DNA of 64,000 bases from CAZDVQ01 sp964508975 (GCA_964508975.1 CAZDVQ010000001.1:186001-250000), one strand, 5' to 3'. Numbered from the stretch's first letter, positions 17,962 to 26,863 are shown. Translations and numbers: made by a program. The notes: generated by a model from the letters alone, not told the origin.

Positions 17962-17998
17962 AAAAAAAGGCGATACTGTTTCCAGTATCGCCTTTTTA
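17962..17998. terminator. Bidirectional terminator between purD and the OmpA-type gene
   Basis: AAAAAGGCGATACTG-tttc-CAGTATCGCCTTTTT is a 15-bp perfect stem with A and T runs on both sides, suited to both convergent transcripts. Confidence 0.85.
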
Positions 17999-18021
17999 TG
18001 TTTAAGCCTAGCTAGTGAAAA

Positions 18022-20310
18022 CTAGAATGGGCATTTTTTACATGGGTCGATGGTGATGTTTTCTTTAGCACCAGACTTAGCTACTTCGCCAGTAGTTCCA
18101 ACAACGCGGAACTCAGTACGACGGTTTTTCTGGTGTTTTTCTTCGCTACATGGGATATTGTCGAAACAATCGTTAGTAGGAGTAGTTTCACCGTAACCAC
18201 GAGCACGGAGACGATCTTTAGAGATACCTTTAGCAATCAACCAGCGTACAACTGACTCAGCACGACGGGCAGACAATTTCTCGTTGTATGATTTAGAACC
18301 ACGAGCATCTGTGTGTGAACCAATCTCGATCACGTAAGTTGGGTGATCTTTAACGAAGTTATACAAGTTGTTCAAATCTGCAACAGCGTCTGTACGGATT
18401 TCAGCACGGTCGAAGTTGTAGTAAATGTGCAAGATTTGTGGTTTGTCAGCGATTGGCTGTGGTTTATCCGGTGGGCTAACTGGTTTAGTTGAAACCAAAG
18501 CGATATCTTCAATTACTACAGGGTTAGCTGGGTCGATATCTTTCACGTTGGTACAGAAAGATTCCACTTTGGTGATGTAATCTTGGAAGATAACTTTCAA
18601 CACGTAGCAGCAGTTTGGACGAAGTTCGAACTGGTAGCCACCGTCGGTATTAGAAAGCATTTCTTGGGTTTCTTGACCACAATCGCTTTCCAAGATAACG
18701 CGAGCACCCGGGATTGGTTTGCCAGTTTCCTCGTCGGTGATTTTACCAACCACGCGGATGTTAAGTGGCATTTCGAGTGGAATTTTAACCAAGATAGTTT
18801 GGTTAGGCTTCACATTGCGGGTAGAAACAGGCGCAGAGTTATCGTCGTACAATGGTTTAGACGCTACAAAAGTATAAGTCTGCTCCATAGGCAACTGGAT
18901 AGTTGCTTTACCATCGATACCCGTGATTAAGTTAGGAATAGCTTCGTAACCAGTTACAACTGTTGAGCCTTCGATTGGGTCGCCAGAGTATTTGTCGTAA
19001 ACCAACACTTCTACGTTGTTGGCGAAACGAGTGAACGAGTAAATATCGTCATAGCCAGCGCCGCCTTCGCGGTTAGATGACAAGTAACCGTGTGTTTTTT
19101 CTGCGTTGAAGATAATACCGAAGTCATCGCTGATGGTGTTGATTGGGTTACCCATGTTGGTTACAGGGCTCCAAGTACCAGAGCGAGGAGTAGTGTAGTA
19201 AATATCCAAACCGCCAAGACCAGTGTGGCCATCAGATGCAAAATAAACAACACCATCTTCATGTACAAAAGGGAATACTTCGTTACCTTCAGTGTTGATT
19301 ACTGGACCAAGGTTTTCAGGTGGTGACCAACGACCGTTTTCCATATAAGAAACATACAAGTCAAAGCCACCGAAACCACCAGGCATATCAGATGTAAAAT
19401 ACAACTTAGAACCATCTTTACTTAATGCAGGGTGTGCTACAGAATATTCGTCACTGTTAAAAGGAAGACTTTCAGCTGAGCCCCAGCCACCGTTAGCTTT
19501 ACGTGAAGAGAAGATTTTCAAGCGGATAACGCCTTGGTCATCTTTCTTAGCAGTACCGTTTACCAAGTTATTACGGGTGAAGAACATCTCGCTAAAATCA
19601 GCAGAGAAGCTTACAGGACCGTCGTGGAAACGAGTATTGATTTTATTGGAGTATTTGTCAGGTTTTGAATAGCTAAACTCTTTGCTAGCTTCATCTACAA
19701 CACTTGCTTTGCTGAAGAACAACTCTAGGAATGGGTGACCGGTCCAAGTGTGTTCGCGTTTGATAGAAACGCCACCGTCTCTTTCAGAAGAGAACACAAG
19801 GCCATCTTCGAAATAAGCCGGACCAAAATCATCGAATGCAGTATTGAGTGCTTCAACGTTTTTAACTTGGTACAAAGCGCCCAACTTTTGGAGGCGTTCA
19901 ACTTCGTTACTTTCACAAGCTTTGGCCAAAAGCTGACCACGAAGATCGATAGGGTTGATAGTGGTATATTCTTCATACCACTGACGAGCAAGGTCGCATT
20001 TGCCGTTGGCTTGTAATGCCATACCATAGTACAACTTCTCTTCCGCTTTAACGTCAGAAAGGCGAACTACTTGGCCATACCAGTATTCGGCGTCAACTGT
20101 ATTACCAACCTTGCGGTAGCAATCTGCCAATTTACGCTTTGCTTCTGGCTCATCGCGTTTATCCAATATGTTTAGATAAGCTTCAATGGCACCTTGATAG
20201 TTCAGTTCTTTGTACATGCGATCGGCTCTACTGAGCTTCGCTTTCTGGGCAGTTGCCGTAAAGGCAAAAGCCAAAAGTAGTAGAAGTGTAGCAATTTTGG
20301 GGCTGTTCAT
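18022..20310 (-). CDS. TPR-PD40-OmpA outer-membrane/peptidoglycan protein (PorE-like)
   Basis: A 762-residue exported protein. Order: signal peptide ending FTATAQ; TPR-like helices (residues 20-130, with YKELNYQGAIEAYLNILDK); PD40 beta-propeller blades (SKDGSKLYFTSDMPGGFGGFDLY, EDGVVYFASDGHTGLGGLDIY type); a CarboxypepD-regulatory-like domain (GKITDEETGKPIPGARVIL); and a C-terminal OmpA peptidoglycan-binding domain (IEIGSHTDARGS, LSARRAESVVRWL, GYGETTPTND). This is the layout of PorE of the T9SS and of OmpA partners of PorP/SprF. porP lies just upstream in the same direction. It probably anchors T9SS or adhesin export to the cell wall. The ATG at 20310 is preferred over an upstream TTG because it gives a normal signal peptide. 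Confidence 0.85.
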   Translation of the reverse strand: MNSPKIATLLLLLAFAFTATAQKAKLSRADRMYKELNYQGAIEAYLNILDKRDEPEAKRKLADCYRKVGNTVDAEYWYGQVVRLSDVKAEEKLYYGMALQANGKCDLARQWYEEYTTINPIDLRGQLLAKACESNEVERLQKLGALYQVKNVEALNTAFDDFGPAYFEDGLVFSSERDGGVSIKREHTWTGHPFLELFFSKASVVDEASKEFSYSKPDKYSNKINTRFHDGPVSFSADFSEMFFTRNNLVNGTAKKDDQGVIRLKIFSSRKANGGWGSAESLPFNSDEYSVAHPALSKDGSKLYFTSDMPGGFGGFDLYVSYMENGRWSPPENLGPVINTEGNEVFPFVHEDGVVYFASDGHTGLGGLDIYYTTPRSGTWSPVTNMGNPINTISDDFGIIFNAEKTHGYLSSNREGGAGYDDIYSFTRFANNVEVLVYDKYSGDPIEGSTVVTGYEAIPNLITGIDGKATIQLPMEQTYTFVASKPLYDDNSAPVSTRNVKPNQTILVKIPLEMPLNIRVVGKITDEETGKPIPGARVILESDCGQETQEMLSNTDGGYQFELRPNCCYVLKVIFQDYITKVESFCTNVKDIDPANPVVIEDIALVSTKPVSPPDKPQPIADKPQILHIYYNFDRAEIRTDAVADLNNLYNFVKDHPTYVIEIGSHTDARGSKSYNEKLSARRAESVVRWLIAKGISKDRLRARGYGETTPTNDCFDNIPCSEEKHQKNRRTEFRVVGTTGEVAKSGAKENITIDPCKKCPF

Positions 20311-20363
20311 AACGGTAACGTTTATTAAGTGCTTTCTCAAATTAAAAGTTGTATTATCAAATC

Positions 20364-21365
20364 TTAAAAATACCTAGGGGTGACAATTTTATCAGTCTTA
20401 TAATCAAAATTATACCCAACCATCACCTCGTAAGAACCTCCAGAGGGGCCTTGCAAAGGCGTTAAGGCATAATCATAGGCTAAACCAATGCGGAGGCCTG
20501 AATTGTAAAAAATGTACTGCATCCAGAAATCAACCGAATCAAAAGAACTTGATTGTTCTAGTGCAGTTCTGAAAGCAGCACCTACCCACAGTGATTTATT
20601 AAACAAAAACGAAAGGTCGATGTCAATCTCGTTGGGTGCTCCAACGCGCTCGTCGTTCTGGTTGCGCTCAGCAAACATACCTACGTTTTTCCAGAGAAAA
20701 ATAGGTCGGAAGTCAACGTGTTGGTTTAGTTTAACTACAAAACCAGTCGTCACAAAATAGTGGCGATATTGTTGCGCCCATTTTACTTGGTTGGGCGTAA
20801 AGCCCTCCCGGCGTAAATCATTATTTAGCAAGAATGGAGCAGAAATACCGACAAACCATTTTGGTGCTTGATAGTACATGCCTGCACCCACGTTAAACAT
20901 CCAATAATTTGGTGTTGGGTTCGCAATGAATGACTGATCAAAATCATCGTACAGATCAAACTCTGTATCTTGGTTAAAATTAGCCTGATAGTTGGTCACA
21001 CCTGCCATCAAACCAAATGCTAACCTTGATTTACCTCCATTGATGGGAATGCGATAAGCGTAGTTCGAATAAATATCGTAAGTCGTATTACGGCCAATTT
21101 GGTCACGTCCCAAGCTTAAACCCAAAGCAACCTTATCATTGTGTAATGGCGTGTGGACGGTTAACGTTTGCGTTAGTGGAGCCCCCTTAATACCAATCCA
21201 TTGGTGCCTGTGCAAAGCCACTATACTCAATGCTTCCTGGCTACCAGCATATGCAGGATTATAAGACAAAGCATTAAAGTGGTACTTCGTAAACATAGCA
21301 TCCTGCTGCGCACTCGAATGAATGTGCAGAGCTATAAACAATGCTATTTGAAGGTATTTAAACAT
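20364..21365 (-). CDS. PorP/SprF family outer membrane protein
   Basis: A 333-residue outer-membrane beta-barrel of the PorP/SprF family, components or partners of the type IX secretion system that often serve one particular adhesin. Seen: signal peptide ending HSSAQ, the typical MFTKYHFNALSYNPAYAGS and HRHQWIGIKGAPLTQTLTVH opening, and a run of amphipathic beta strands ending in YEVMVGYNFDY. It sits 53 bp upstream of the PorE-like gene and most likely shares its transcript. Which T9SS cargo it serves is unknown; the large M43 protein at the right end is a candidate only by type. Confidence 0.88.
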   Translation of the reverse strand: MFKYLQIALFIALHIHSSAQQDAMFTKYHFNALSYNPAYAGSQEALSIVALHRHQWIGIKGAPLTQTLTVHTPLHNDKVALGLSLGRDQIGRNTTYDIYSNYAYRIPINGGKSRLAFGLMAGVTNYQANFNQDTEFDLYDDFDQSFIANPTPNYWMFNVGAGMYYQAPKWFVGISAPFLLNNDLRREGFTPNQVKWAQQYRHYFVTTGFVVKLNQHVDFRPIFLWKNVGMFAERNQNDERVGAPNEIDIDLSFLFNKSLWVGAAFRTALEQSSSFDSVDFWMQYIFYNSGLRIGLAYDYALTPLQGPSGGSYEVMVGYNFDYKTDKIVTPRYF

Positions 21366-21698
21366 ATAAAAGTGAATGAGTTTGGAAACGAAAATCGATT
21401 ACAAACCCTTTTCAAGGGGTAAAGATAATCAGAATTACTAAAAGGGAGTATAAACAAAGGAGATTTTGTAACTTTTTGAACTAAATTTACTTTTCTCAAG
21501 ACTTCATTTAGCCCTTTATGGTTGCACTTGCAATACTAGTAGTTCATTTAGGCTAACTTTTGGCATCCATTTCGCATAGAACTTCCCATCAAGAGGTATT
21601 TAAATGACCTTTTCCGCTTCCTTTTTTGCCTTAGATTATCCAACATCGAACACTAGTGTACTATAAATTTATACTTTTACGCCCAAAATAATAGCCCC
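21366..21698. other. Divergent promoter region without a gene
   Basis: 333 AT-rich bases between the divergent porP and lipoprotein genes. Only near-matches to TAnnTTTG are present (for example TATCTTTA on the minus strand near 21420), so neither promoter can be placed firmly. No repeat or RNA gene is recognised. Confidence 0.4.
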
Positions 21699-22880
21699 AT
21701 GAAAGCCTTTCTACTTCCCCTGATTGCTGCATTATTCCTAGCATCATGCGCAAGCCCTGAAAAATTGACCAACAGCGGACAATTTGACCGTGCCATAGAA
21801 GTTTCACTCAAACGACTGAAAGGCCGGAAGAAAAACCCTAAGTTTGTCATGTCACTAGAACGCGCTTTTTTAAAAGCAACTGAACGCGATATGCGCAGTG
21901 CTGAAAACCTCAAGCGGGAAGGCAACCCCGAAAACTGGGGTCGTATCTATGCCCTATACCAATTACAAAAAAACCGCCAGAACAGGATTAGTCCTTACCT
22001 ACCCCTCGTGGCAGATAACGGCTACAGACCCGATTTTAACTTCATCGACGTTTCAGAGTTTGAATCAGAATCAAAACGTAAAGCCGCTGAATTCCTCTAC
22101 GCTGACGGGCTCCGCCAGCTCGAAATGGCCCGTGCTAGCCAAGACCGCATGACTGCACGCAATGCATACGGTCAATTTCAAGCCATACAACAGTACTATT
22201 CTACCTATAAAGACCGTGAAACCCTCATGGCTGAAGCTCGCCAACTTGGCACTACTCAGGTTGGTGTCATCATGGTCAACAATGCCCCAGTAGTTATGCC
22301 CGAACAAGCAGAACGCGAAATGCTCCGCCTCGATGCTGCCGGCTTGAACGATGCTTGGACCAACTATACCGTGGATCCTCAATCTGTCACAGGTTTGGAT
22401 TACGTGGTAGTGATGAATATCAAGGAAATTGCCATCAGCCCGCAAAACCAACGCGAACGCCAATACACCGATACTAAAGAAATCCAAGATGGCTTTGAAT
22501 ACGTGCTCGACCGCAATGGCAACGTAATGAAAGACTCCCTGGGCCGCGACATGAAAATCCCCAAGATGATTAACGTAAGGGCTAACGTGGTTGAAATTTA
22601 CCAACACAAAGCTGCTCGTGTAGGTGGCATGCTCGAGTTCCGCAAGGTTGATGGCAACCAACTTATCAAAGCTATCCCATTAGCCGTTGATGCTGTTTTT
22701 GAAAACTATGCCGCCACCTTCATGGGCGATCGCCGAGCACTGTCTCCTGAAAGTAGCAAACGCATCGGTAACGCACCACTACCCTTCCCTGCCGATCCAG
22801 CCATGCTGTTCCAAGCAGCCGAGATGATGAAACCAACCGTTAAGCAACATATCCTAGATTATCGGGGATTGTTGCCCTAA
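21699..22880 (+). CDS. Conserved lipoprotein of unknown function
   Basis: A 393-residue lipoprotein, lipobox LASC with the lipidated Cys at residue 17. Residues 25-160 look helical, with TPR-like spacing (FDRAIEVSLKRLKGRKKNP, ADGLRQLEMARASQDRMTARNAYGQF). The second half has mixed beta character with repeated VVVMNIKEIAISPQNQRER and MINVRANVVEIYQHK segments. I do not recognise the family; it looks like a conserved Bacteroidota envelope protein. It is divergent from porP, which may hint at a link to surface export, but nothing more can be said. R1 copy 7 begins at its stop codon. Confidence 0.65.
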   Translation: MKAFLLPLIAALFLASCASPEKLTNSGQFDRAIEVSLKRLKGRKKNPKFVMSLERAFLKATERDMRSAENLKREGNPENWGRIYALYQLQKNRQNRISPYLPLVADNGYRPDFNFIDVSEFESESKRKAAEFLYADGLRQLEMARASQDRMTARNAYGQFQAIQQYYSTYKDRETLMAEARQLGTTQVGVIMVNNAPVVMPEQAEREMLRLDAAGLNDAWTNYTVDPQSVTGLDYVVVMNIKEIAISPQNQRERQYTDTKEIQDGFEYVLDRNGNVMKDSLGRDMKIPKMINVRANVVEIYQHKAARVGGMLEFRKVDGNQLIKAIPLAVDAVFENYAATFMGDRRALSPESSKRIGNAPLPFPADPAMLFQAAEMMKPTVKQHILDYRGLLP

Positions 22881-23009
22881 TGGCTTAGCGATGTGGAGCT
22901 GTGGTCCGAAGGGCCAGACCAAGCCGCCTGCGGCGCAGGGCCGAGCGTCAGCGAGCAGCGTAACGTAGCGACCCGAAGCCGCAACGCGGCAAAGGGTAAG
23001 CCCCAAAAT
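22881..23009 (-). repeat. R1 repeat, copy 7
   Basis: Begins at the stop of the upstream lipoprotein gene. Hairpin 1 is TGGTCC-gaa-GGGCCA (22902-22916), including a G-T pair; the second hairpin is CCGC-ctg-CGG-like. Ends GCCCCAAAATA. Confidence 0.75.
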
Positions 23010-23018
23010 ATTAAGTAT

Positions 23019-23055
23019 AAAAAAAGCCCGGCTATAAACCGGGCTTCTCTTTTTT
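23019..23055. terminator. Terminator between the lipoprotein gene and ppk2
   Basis: AAGCCCGG-ctataaa-CCGGGCTT with A run on the left and T run on the right; it reaches the ppk2 stop codon and suits both convergent genes. Confidence 0.8.
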
Positions 23056-23806
23056 ATCGTTTCAGCTCTGTTTCTAAAGGTGGATACTGGAGGTCTAATT
23101 TCTCTAATACGTCAACTACTTCCTTGATGATGAAGTAGTTCCTGTACCAGTTCTGGTCAGCGGGTACAATGCGCCAAGCTGGCTCAGCACATTTGTTCAA
23201 CACGTCCTCGTAAGCATCTATATAAGCATCCCACTGCTTGCGGGTTTCCCAGTCGCCATCGTTGTGCTTCCAGTATTTTTCAGGCTCGTTGAGGCGTTCT
23301 TCTAGCTTTTCAAGCTGCCTATCTTTCGATAAGTGCATGTAAAACTTAACGATGACGGTATTGCTATCCTTTTGTAAAAGCTCCTCAAAATTGTTGATGG
23401 CTTTCATGCGGAAGGCTGCTTTATCCTCGTCAATCCACTTGTTGACCCGTTGAACCAACACGTCTTCATAATGCGAGCGGATGAACACGCTGATATGCCC
23501 CTTAGCCGGAGCTACCTTGTGGCAACGCCAGAGAAAGTCATGTGCAAATTCCTCCTCGGTTGGTTTTTTATACGAGGTAACCGACACGTTGATGGGGCTG
23601 GCCTCATTAAATAACGCCTTTGTAGAACCATCTTTGCCACTTCCGTCCATGCCCTGTAAAATGATTAAAAGGCCATGTTTTTTAGACGCGATAAGCCTGT
23701 TTTGCAATTCTGCAAAGCGCTTTTGCAAGTCCTTGGTAGCCTTTTCAATCTGCTCTTTGTTGGCCGATTCCGGGGCTTTGGTACTAAAGTCTTTGAGTTT
23801 TATCAT
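23054..23806 (-). CDS. ppk2: Polyphosphate kinase 2 family protein
   Basis: A 250-residue single-domain PPK2, which transfers phosphate between polyphosphate and nucleotides. Walker A is GMDGSGKDG (residues 52-60); the Walker-B/lid elements appear as VFIRSHYEDVLVQRV and the conserved ERLNEPEKYWKHNDGDW. The motif usually read as FNRSxYEDVLV is IRS here. Length fits the short PPK2 class. Whether it prefers AMP, ADP or GDP cannot be told. It follows the coiled-coil gene by 6 bp, so they are probably co-transcribed, though a functional link is unclear. Confidence 0.9.
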   Translation of the reverse strand: MIKLKDFSTKAPESANKEQIEKATKDLQKRFAELQNRLIASKKHGLLIILQGMDGSGKDGSTKALFNEASPINVSVTSYKKPTEEEFAHDFLWRCHKVAPAKGHISVFIRSHYEDVLVQRVNKWIDEDKAAFRMKAINNFEELLQKDSNTVIVKFYMHLSKDRQLEKLEERLNEPEKYWKHNDGDWETRKQWDAYIDAYEDVLNKCAEPAWRIVPADQNWYRNYFIIKEVVDVLEKLDLQYPPLETELKR

Positions 23807-23812
23807 TGTAAT

Positions 23813-25174
23813 TTATTGTTGTGGCAATTCAGGGCATGCCAGTTTCAAGTAGCTACAACCATCCAAAGGCAACGATACTTCAGCGCCGTAAGTACTGCTT
23901 TTGTACACGCGGTTATTACGGATGTAGGCGGCATTTGGATTTTTCGATGCCATGTTGGGCTCTAGCACAAACTTGAATTCTTTTTCCCAGAGTTTACGGT
24001 CGGCCTTGCTCATGTTGGCCAAGCCATCGGGTGTAAACTTGAAGAACACTTCAAACTCGTCGGCTCTATCAGTCATTTTTTTAACCGATACAATTTCTAC
24101 AACACCTTGAATCGCCGGCGCATAGGAACAGGATGGGTAATCAATGGCCACTTGATCTAGCGGCAAACCACCTTCACTTTGAGGTTGTGCCACAGCTGGA
24201 TTATTGGCAGGTTTAGGATTTGAGCTTGGAGCCGATTGGCGCTCGGCCAATTCCTTGGCACGCTGCGCTTCTTTGGCTCTCGCTGTTTCTTCGCGACGCT
24301 TCACGTCAGCTTCCATTTTAGCCTTGGTACGTGCCTCGTTCTCGGCAATTTCTTGTGCTTTGCGGGCTTCGTCTGCGGCACGCCTTTCGGCTTCAAGTCG
24401 GGTTCTTTCGGCTTGAAGTTCAGCTTTACGAGCGGCTTCCTCTGCTATTTTACGGGCTTTTTCGGCTTCTGCCTCTGCTTTTAAGCGTGCGGCCTCGGCA
24501 GCTTTTTCGGCCTCGATTTCTGCTTTTATGCGGGCGGCTTCTGCTTTGCGTTGGCGTTCGGCTTCTTCGGCAGCAGCTTTTTCAGCAGCCAAACGAGCTT
24601 CTTCCTCGGCTTTCAAACGGGCAGCTTCAGCAGCTTGGAACTCAGCTTCCTGGCGTAAACGCTCGGCTTCAGCTTGTTTTTCGGCTTCTAGTTGTGCTGC
24701 ACGCGCCGCTTCACGCGCCGATATTTCGGATAGTTTTGGTTCAAGTTCGAACAAGTCGTTGGGTAGGCCCGCCGACTCGAGAATCAGGTTATTGCAAGAT
24801 TTGCCTTTTTTGAGCTGCAAAACTTTCATGGCAAACTTGGTACCCGGCCTAATCTGGTACCGAGCGAGATAGTCAGGGCCAATGTAGTAGCGGCCATTGC
24901 CTGCCTCTAGCATAAAATCAATGCTTAAGGGAGTGTTTTGCGGCATCAACTCGCCTTCTTTGGTTTCAAAGTTGAGCATTACTTGGTATTCATCGTAACC
25001 AGTAAGGCTTGTGGCGGCGTCGCTTACCTTGCGCACTGAAACCACTTCGACTAATCCCTTGGCAACCTGATAGTTACAAGCGCCAATTTTAGTTGTCAAG
25101 TTGCTTGAATTTTGAGCCCACAAACCGCTGCCCGACCCCAATGCAAATGCTAGAAAAAGTAGTTTTTTGAACAT
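23813..25174 (-). CDS. Exported protein with Ala/Glu coiled coil between two copies of one domain
   Basis: A 453-residue secreted or periplasmic protein (signal peptide ending GLWAQ). Residues about 30-140 and 345-453 are two versions of the same domain: both begin with a Cys-Xaa-Tyr strand (ACNYQVAKGLVEVVSV against SCSYAPAIQGVVEIVSV), continue with an FET/FTP strand, an arm with YYIGPDY or AAYIRNNRVY, and end near a Cys-rich C-N-L or C-S-Y-L-K-L. Between them lies a TolA-like charged helix of about 190 residues, rich in AEAARLKAE repeats. It could span the periplasm or bridge two partners. I know no named family. Confidence 0.7.
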   Translation of the reverse strand: MFKKLLFLAFALGSGSGLWAQNSSNLTTKIGACNYQVAKGLVEVVSVRKVSDAATSLTGYDEYQVMLNFETKEGELMPQNTPLSIDFMLEAGNGRYYIGPDYLARYQIRPGTKFAMKVLQLKKGKSCNNLILESAGLPNDLFELEPKLSEISAREAARAAQLEAEKQAEAERLRQEAEFQAAEAARLKAEEEARLAAEKAAAEEAERQRKAEAARIKAEIEAEKAAEAARLKAEAEAEKARKIAEEAARKAELQAERTRLEAERRAADEARKAQEIAENEARTKAKMEADVKRREETARAKEAQRAKELAERQSAPSSNPKPANNPAVAQPQSEGGLPLDQVAIDYPSCSYAPAIQGVVEIVSVKKMTDRADEFEVFFKFTPDGLANMSKADRKLWEKEFKFVLEPNMASKNPNAAYIRNNRVYKSSTYGAEVSLPLDGCSYLKLACPELPQQ

Positions 25175-25253
25175 GATTATATTACTTTATTATGTTAAGC
25201 TTAGAATTTTCCATTGCTTATACGTAGCATTTGTCCCTGTGGTTGTGAATTCG

Positions 25254-25261
25254 CAAAGATA
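25254..25261 (-). promoter_or_regulatory. -7 box of the coiled-coil gene
   Basis: Minus-strand TATCTTTG about 80 nt before the start at 25174. Confidence 0.5.
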
Positions 25262-25297
25262 GCTATAAAAATTTGATTTGCGTTTTTAGCCTAGGGG

Positions 25298-25348
25298 AAA
25301 ATTTGGTGAAGGGTAAAATTTGGTGAAGGGTAAAATTTGGTGAAGGGT
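25298..25348 (+). repeat. 17-bp tandem repeat, three units
   Basis: AAAATTTGGTGAAGGGT three times without change. Confidence 0.9.
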
Positions 25349-25371
25349 GATACACATAGATCCTTTATTTA

Positions 25372-25451
25372 TTTCATCATTTACTCATTTCATCATTTAC
25401 TCATTTCATCATTTACTCATTTCATCATTTACTCATTTCATCATTTATTCT
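25372..25451 (+). repeat. 16-bp tandem repeat, five units
   Basis: TTTCATCATTTACTCA repeated five times, the last slightly changed, running straight into R1 copy 8. Confidence 0.9.
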
Positions 25452-25565
25452 TTTTGGGCGCTTCGGCGCTACGCGCCGCCGCTGTCCTACGGGTGCGCTG
25501 GACGCTTAGTGCGCGTGGCGCACCGCCCGCATGCGCGGGCGCCCTCCGGCCAGCTAGCGCATTTG
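25451..25565 (+). repeat. R1 repeat, copy 8 (diverged)
   Basis: TTTTTGGGCGC start after the TCATCATTT array; hairpins GGCGC-tac-GCGCC and GTGCGC-gtg-GCGCAC; ends CTCCGGCCAGCTAGCGC. The 417-bp gap 25175-25591 holds this, the two tandem arrays and a promoter. Confidence 0.65.
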
Positions 25566-25591
25566 GCTTGCAAATGCTTGCAGCCAGTTAA

Positions 25592-26188
25592 TTATAACGA
25601 CCACAAAAGTAAACCGAGCACTGCCGCGATAACCGCCAAAAACTGCATCATGAAAATCACGTTGTAGCGATGTACATCATATAGTAATTCCATCACTTCG
25701 CGCCATTCAAGGCCCTTGATTAAGCCTTCATTGCCTAGTACCATATATTTGCGACCATGACCAGCCTGGTTACCATGTTTTTTGAGCACCAGGAAATCGC
25801 TGTTTAGAAAAGCTAAATCATACAATTCAAAGGTATTCAAATGCTTGATAATAATACCGTTGCTCGATATAAAACTCCATATGCCCTTGGTTACGTTTCC
25901 ATCGATAGACCGCAGGTAAGCCGAGCCTTGCTCATCTTCACGGGTTTTAAGCTCAATGGGTTTCAGCTCTGGTTTAAAAATATGTAGAATTTGCTCCTGG
26001 AAGGTATCGTCGTCACGTACTTCGAGCCATCGTTTATCAATGTAGAGGCCTGTTTCCTTGAACGAGTCTGAAAAACGTTTGATTTTGGGGAGCATGGTAT
26101 CAATATACTCGTCCATGTCGTTGCAGTACGGCAGTTCCGTTCGTACAACGCGCATCAGGTAATCAAAAAAGTAACTTCTCAAACGCAT
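25592..26188 (-). CDS. Unknown protein with C-terminal membrane anchor
   Basis: A 198-residue protein with no N-terminal signal. The body is mixed alpha/beta with charged helices (residues 25-60) and short strands (GSAYLRSIDGNVTKGIWSF, GIIIKHLNTFELYDLAF). The last about 20 residues form one hydrophobic helix (VIFMMQFLAVIAAVLGLLLW) ending at the C-terminus, so it is a tail-anchored inner-membrane protein. I do not recognise the family. It is divergent from the small TonB-domain gene, with overlapping promoters between them. Confidence 0.65.
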   Translation of the reverse strand: MRLRSYFFDYLMRVVRTELPYCNDMDEYIDTMLPKIKRFSDSFKETGLYIDKRWLEVRDDDTFQEQILHIFKPELKPIELKTREDEQGSAYLRSIDGNVTKGIWSFISSNGIIIKHLNTFELYDLAFLNSDFLVLKKHGNQAGHGRKYMVLGNEGLIKGLEWREVMELLYDVHRYNVIFMMQFLAVIAAVLGLLLWSL

Positions 26189-26211
26189 TTTCTAAAGCTT
26201 CAATGTTTTGG

Positions 26212-26219
26212 CAAAACTA
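26212..26219 (-). promoter_or_regulatory. -7 box of the tail-anchored protein gene
   Basis: Minus-strand TAGTTTTG, 24 nt before the ATG at 26188 and only 3 bp from the facing promoter box. Confidence 0.55.
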
Positions 26220-26222
26220 CAG

Positions 26223-26230
26223 TATTTTTG
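26223..26230 (+). promoter_or_regulatory. -7 box of the TonB-domain gene
   Basis: TATTTTTG, 28 nt before the ATG at 26259. It rules out the earlier in-frame ATG at 26208. Confidence 0.6.
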
Positions 26231-26258
26231 CAACATTACACGATTCAAGCAACAAGCC

Positions 26259-26702
26259 ATGAAAGACGATAGCAAGAAGAACTACATTCCACCACCCCAG
26301 TTTGAGGGTGGCGAAGCCGGTATGGACCAGTTTGTCCAGCAACATTTGGTTTACCCGGCAGCCGCACTCGAAAAAGGCGTGGAAGGCACGGTTACCTTGC
26401 GCTACTCTATTGATCCTAGGGGCCGGGTGACGCAAGTAAAGGTAGTCAGGGGCATTGGTTCTGGCTGCGATGAAGAAGCCGTCCGTGTACTTAGCCTCAT
26501 GAAATTCAGGGTACACAAACATTGGAAGTTTAGCGTAACACACCACAATAGTATCATGATACACTTCCGCTTACCCAGTAACCCGATTAAAACCGAGCCT
26601 GTACCAAGCGCCGAAATGCAAATTCAATACAATATTATCCCCAGCAGCAAGGAGCCTGAGCCAAGCAACAGCGGAGGCTATAACTATACGATAGAGTACT
26701 AA
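26259..26702 (+). CDS. Free-standing TonB C-terminal domain protein
   Basis: A 147-residue protein made of little more than one TonB C-terminal domain: PPPQFEGGEAGMDQFVQQHL, YPAAALEKGVEGTVTLRYSIDP, RGRVTQVKVVRGIGSGCDEEAVRVL. It has no signal peptide or membrane helix, so unlike TonB it cannot by itself link to ExbBD, and it would stay in the cytoplasm unless exported otherwise. The last 40 residues are polar and unmatched. The promoter box shows the start. Its TAA stop is formed by the target TA plus the first base of a MITE. Confidence 0.75.
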   Translation: MKDDSKKNYIPPPQFEGGEAGMDQFVQQHLVYPAAALEKGVEGTVTLRYSIDPRGRVTQVKVVRGIGSGCDEEAVRVLSLMKFRVHKHWKFSVTHHNSIMIHFRLPSNPIKTEPVPSAEMQIQYNIIPSSKEPEPSNSGGYNYTIEY

Positions 26703-26863
26703 GAGTATGTTTGGACTTTAGCTTCCGCCGAAAAACAGCTCTTTTCCGATGATTTTTGCTTAAAAAAATAGTTACGTAGCCCCACTATGCGCCCATTTTT
26801 TAAAGCAACCTCATCAAAAAATAGCTCGTTTTTCCCTCGAAACCCAAAATCCAAACATACTCT
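26702..26863. mobile_element. MITE copy A, 162 bp, TA-flanked
   Basis: Ends AGAGTATGTTTGGA and TCCAAACATACTCT are perfect inverted repeats, flanked by TA at 26700-26701 and 26864-26865. About 95% identical to copy B. Both flanking convergent genes stop in the duplicated TA. Non-coding; the TA duplication is typical of IS630/Tc1-mariner-type transposition. Confidence 0.85.

Noticed and set aside
24200..24880. Plus-strand open frames opposite the coiled-coil gene
   Set aside because: Mirror frames of the Ala/Glu-rich repeat; low-complexity Leu/Phe/Ser-rich translations.
25372..25451. CRISPR array
   Set aside because: The 16-bp units are joined head to tail without spacers.
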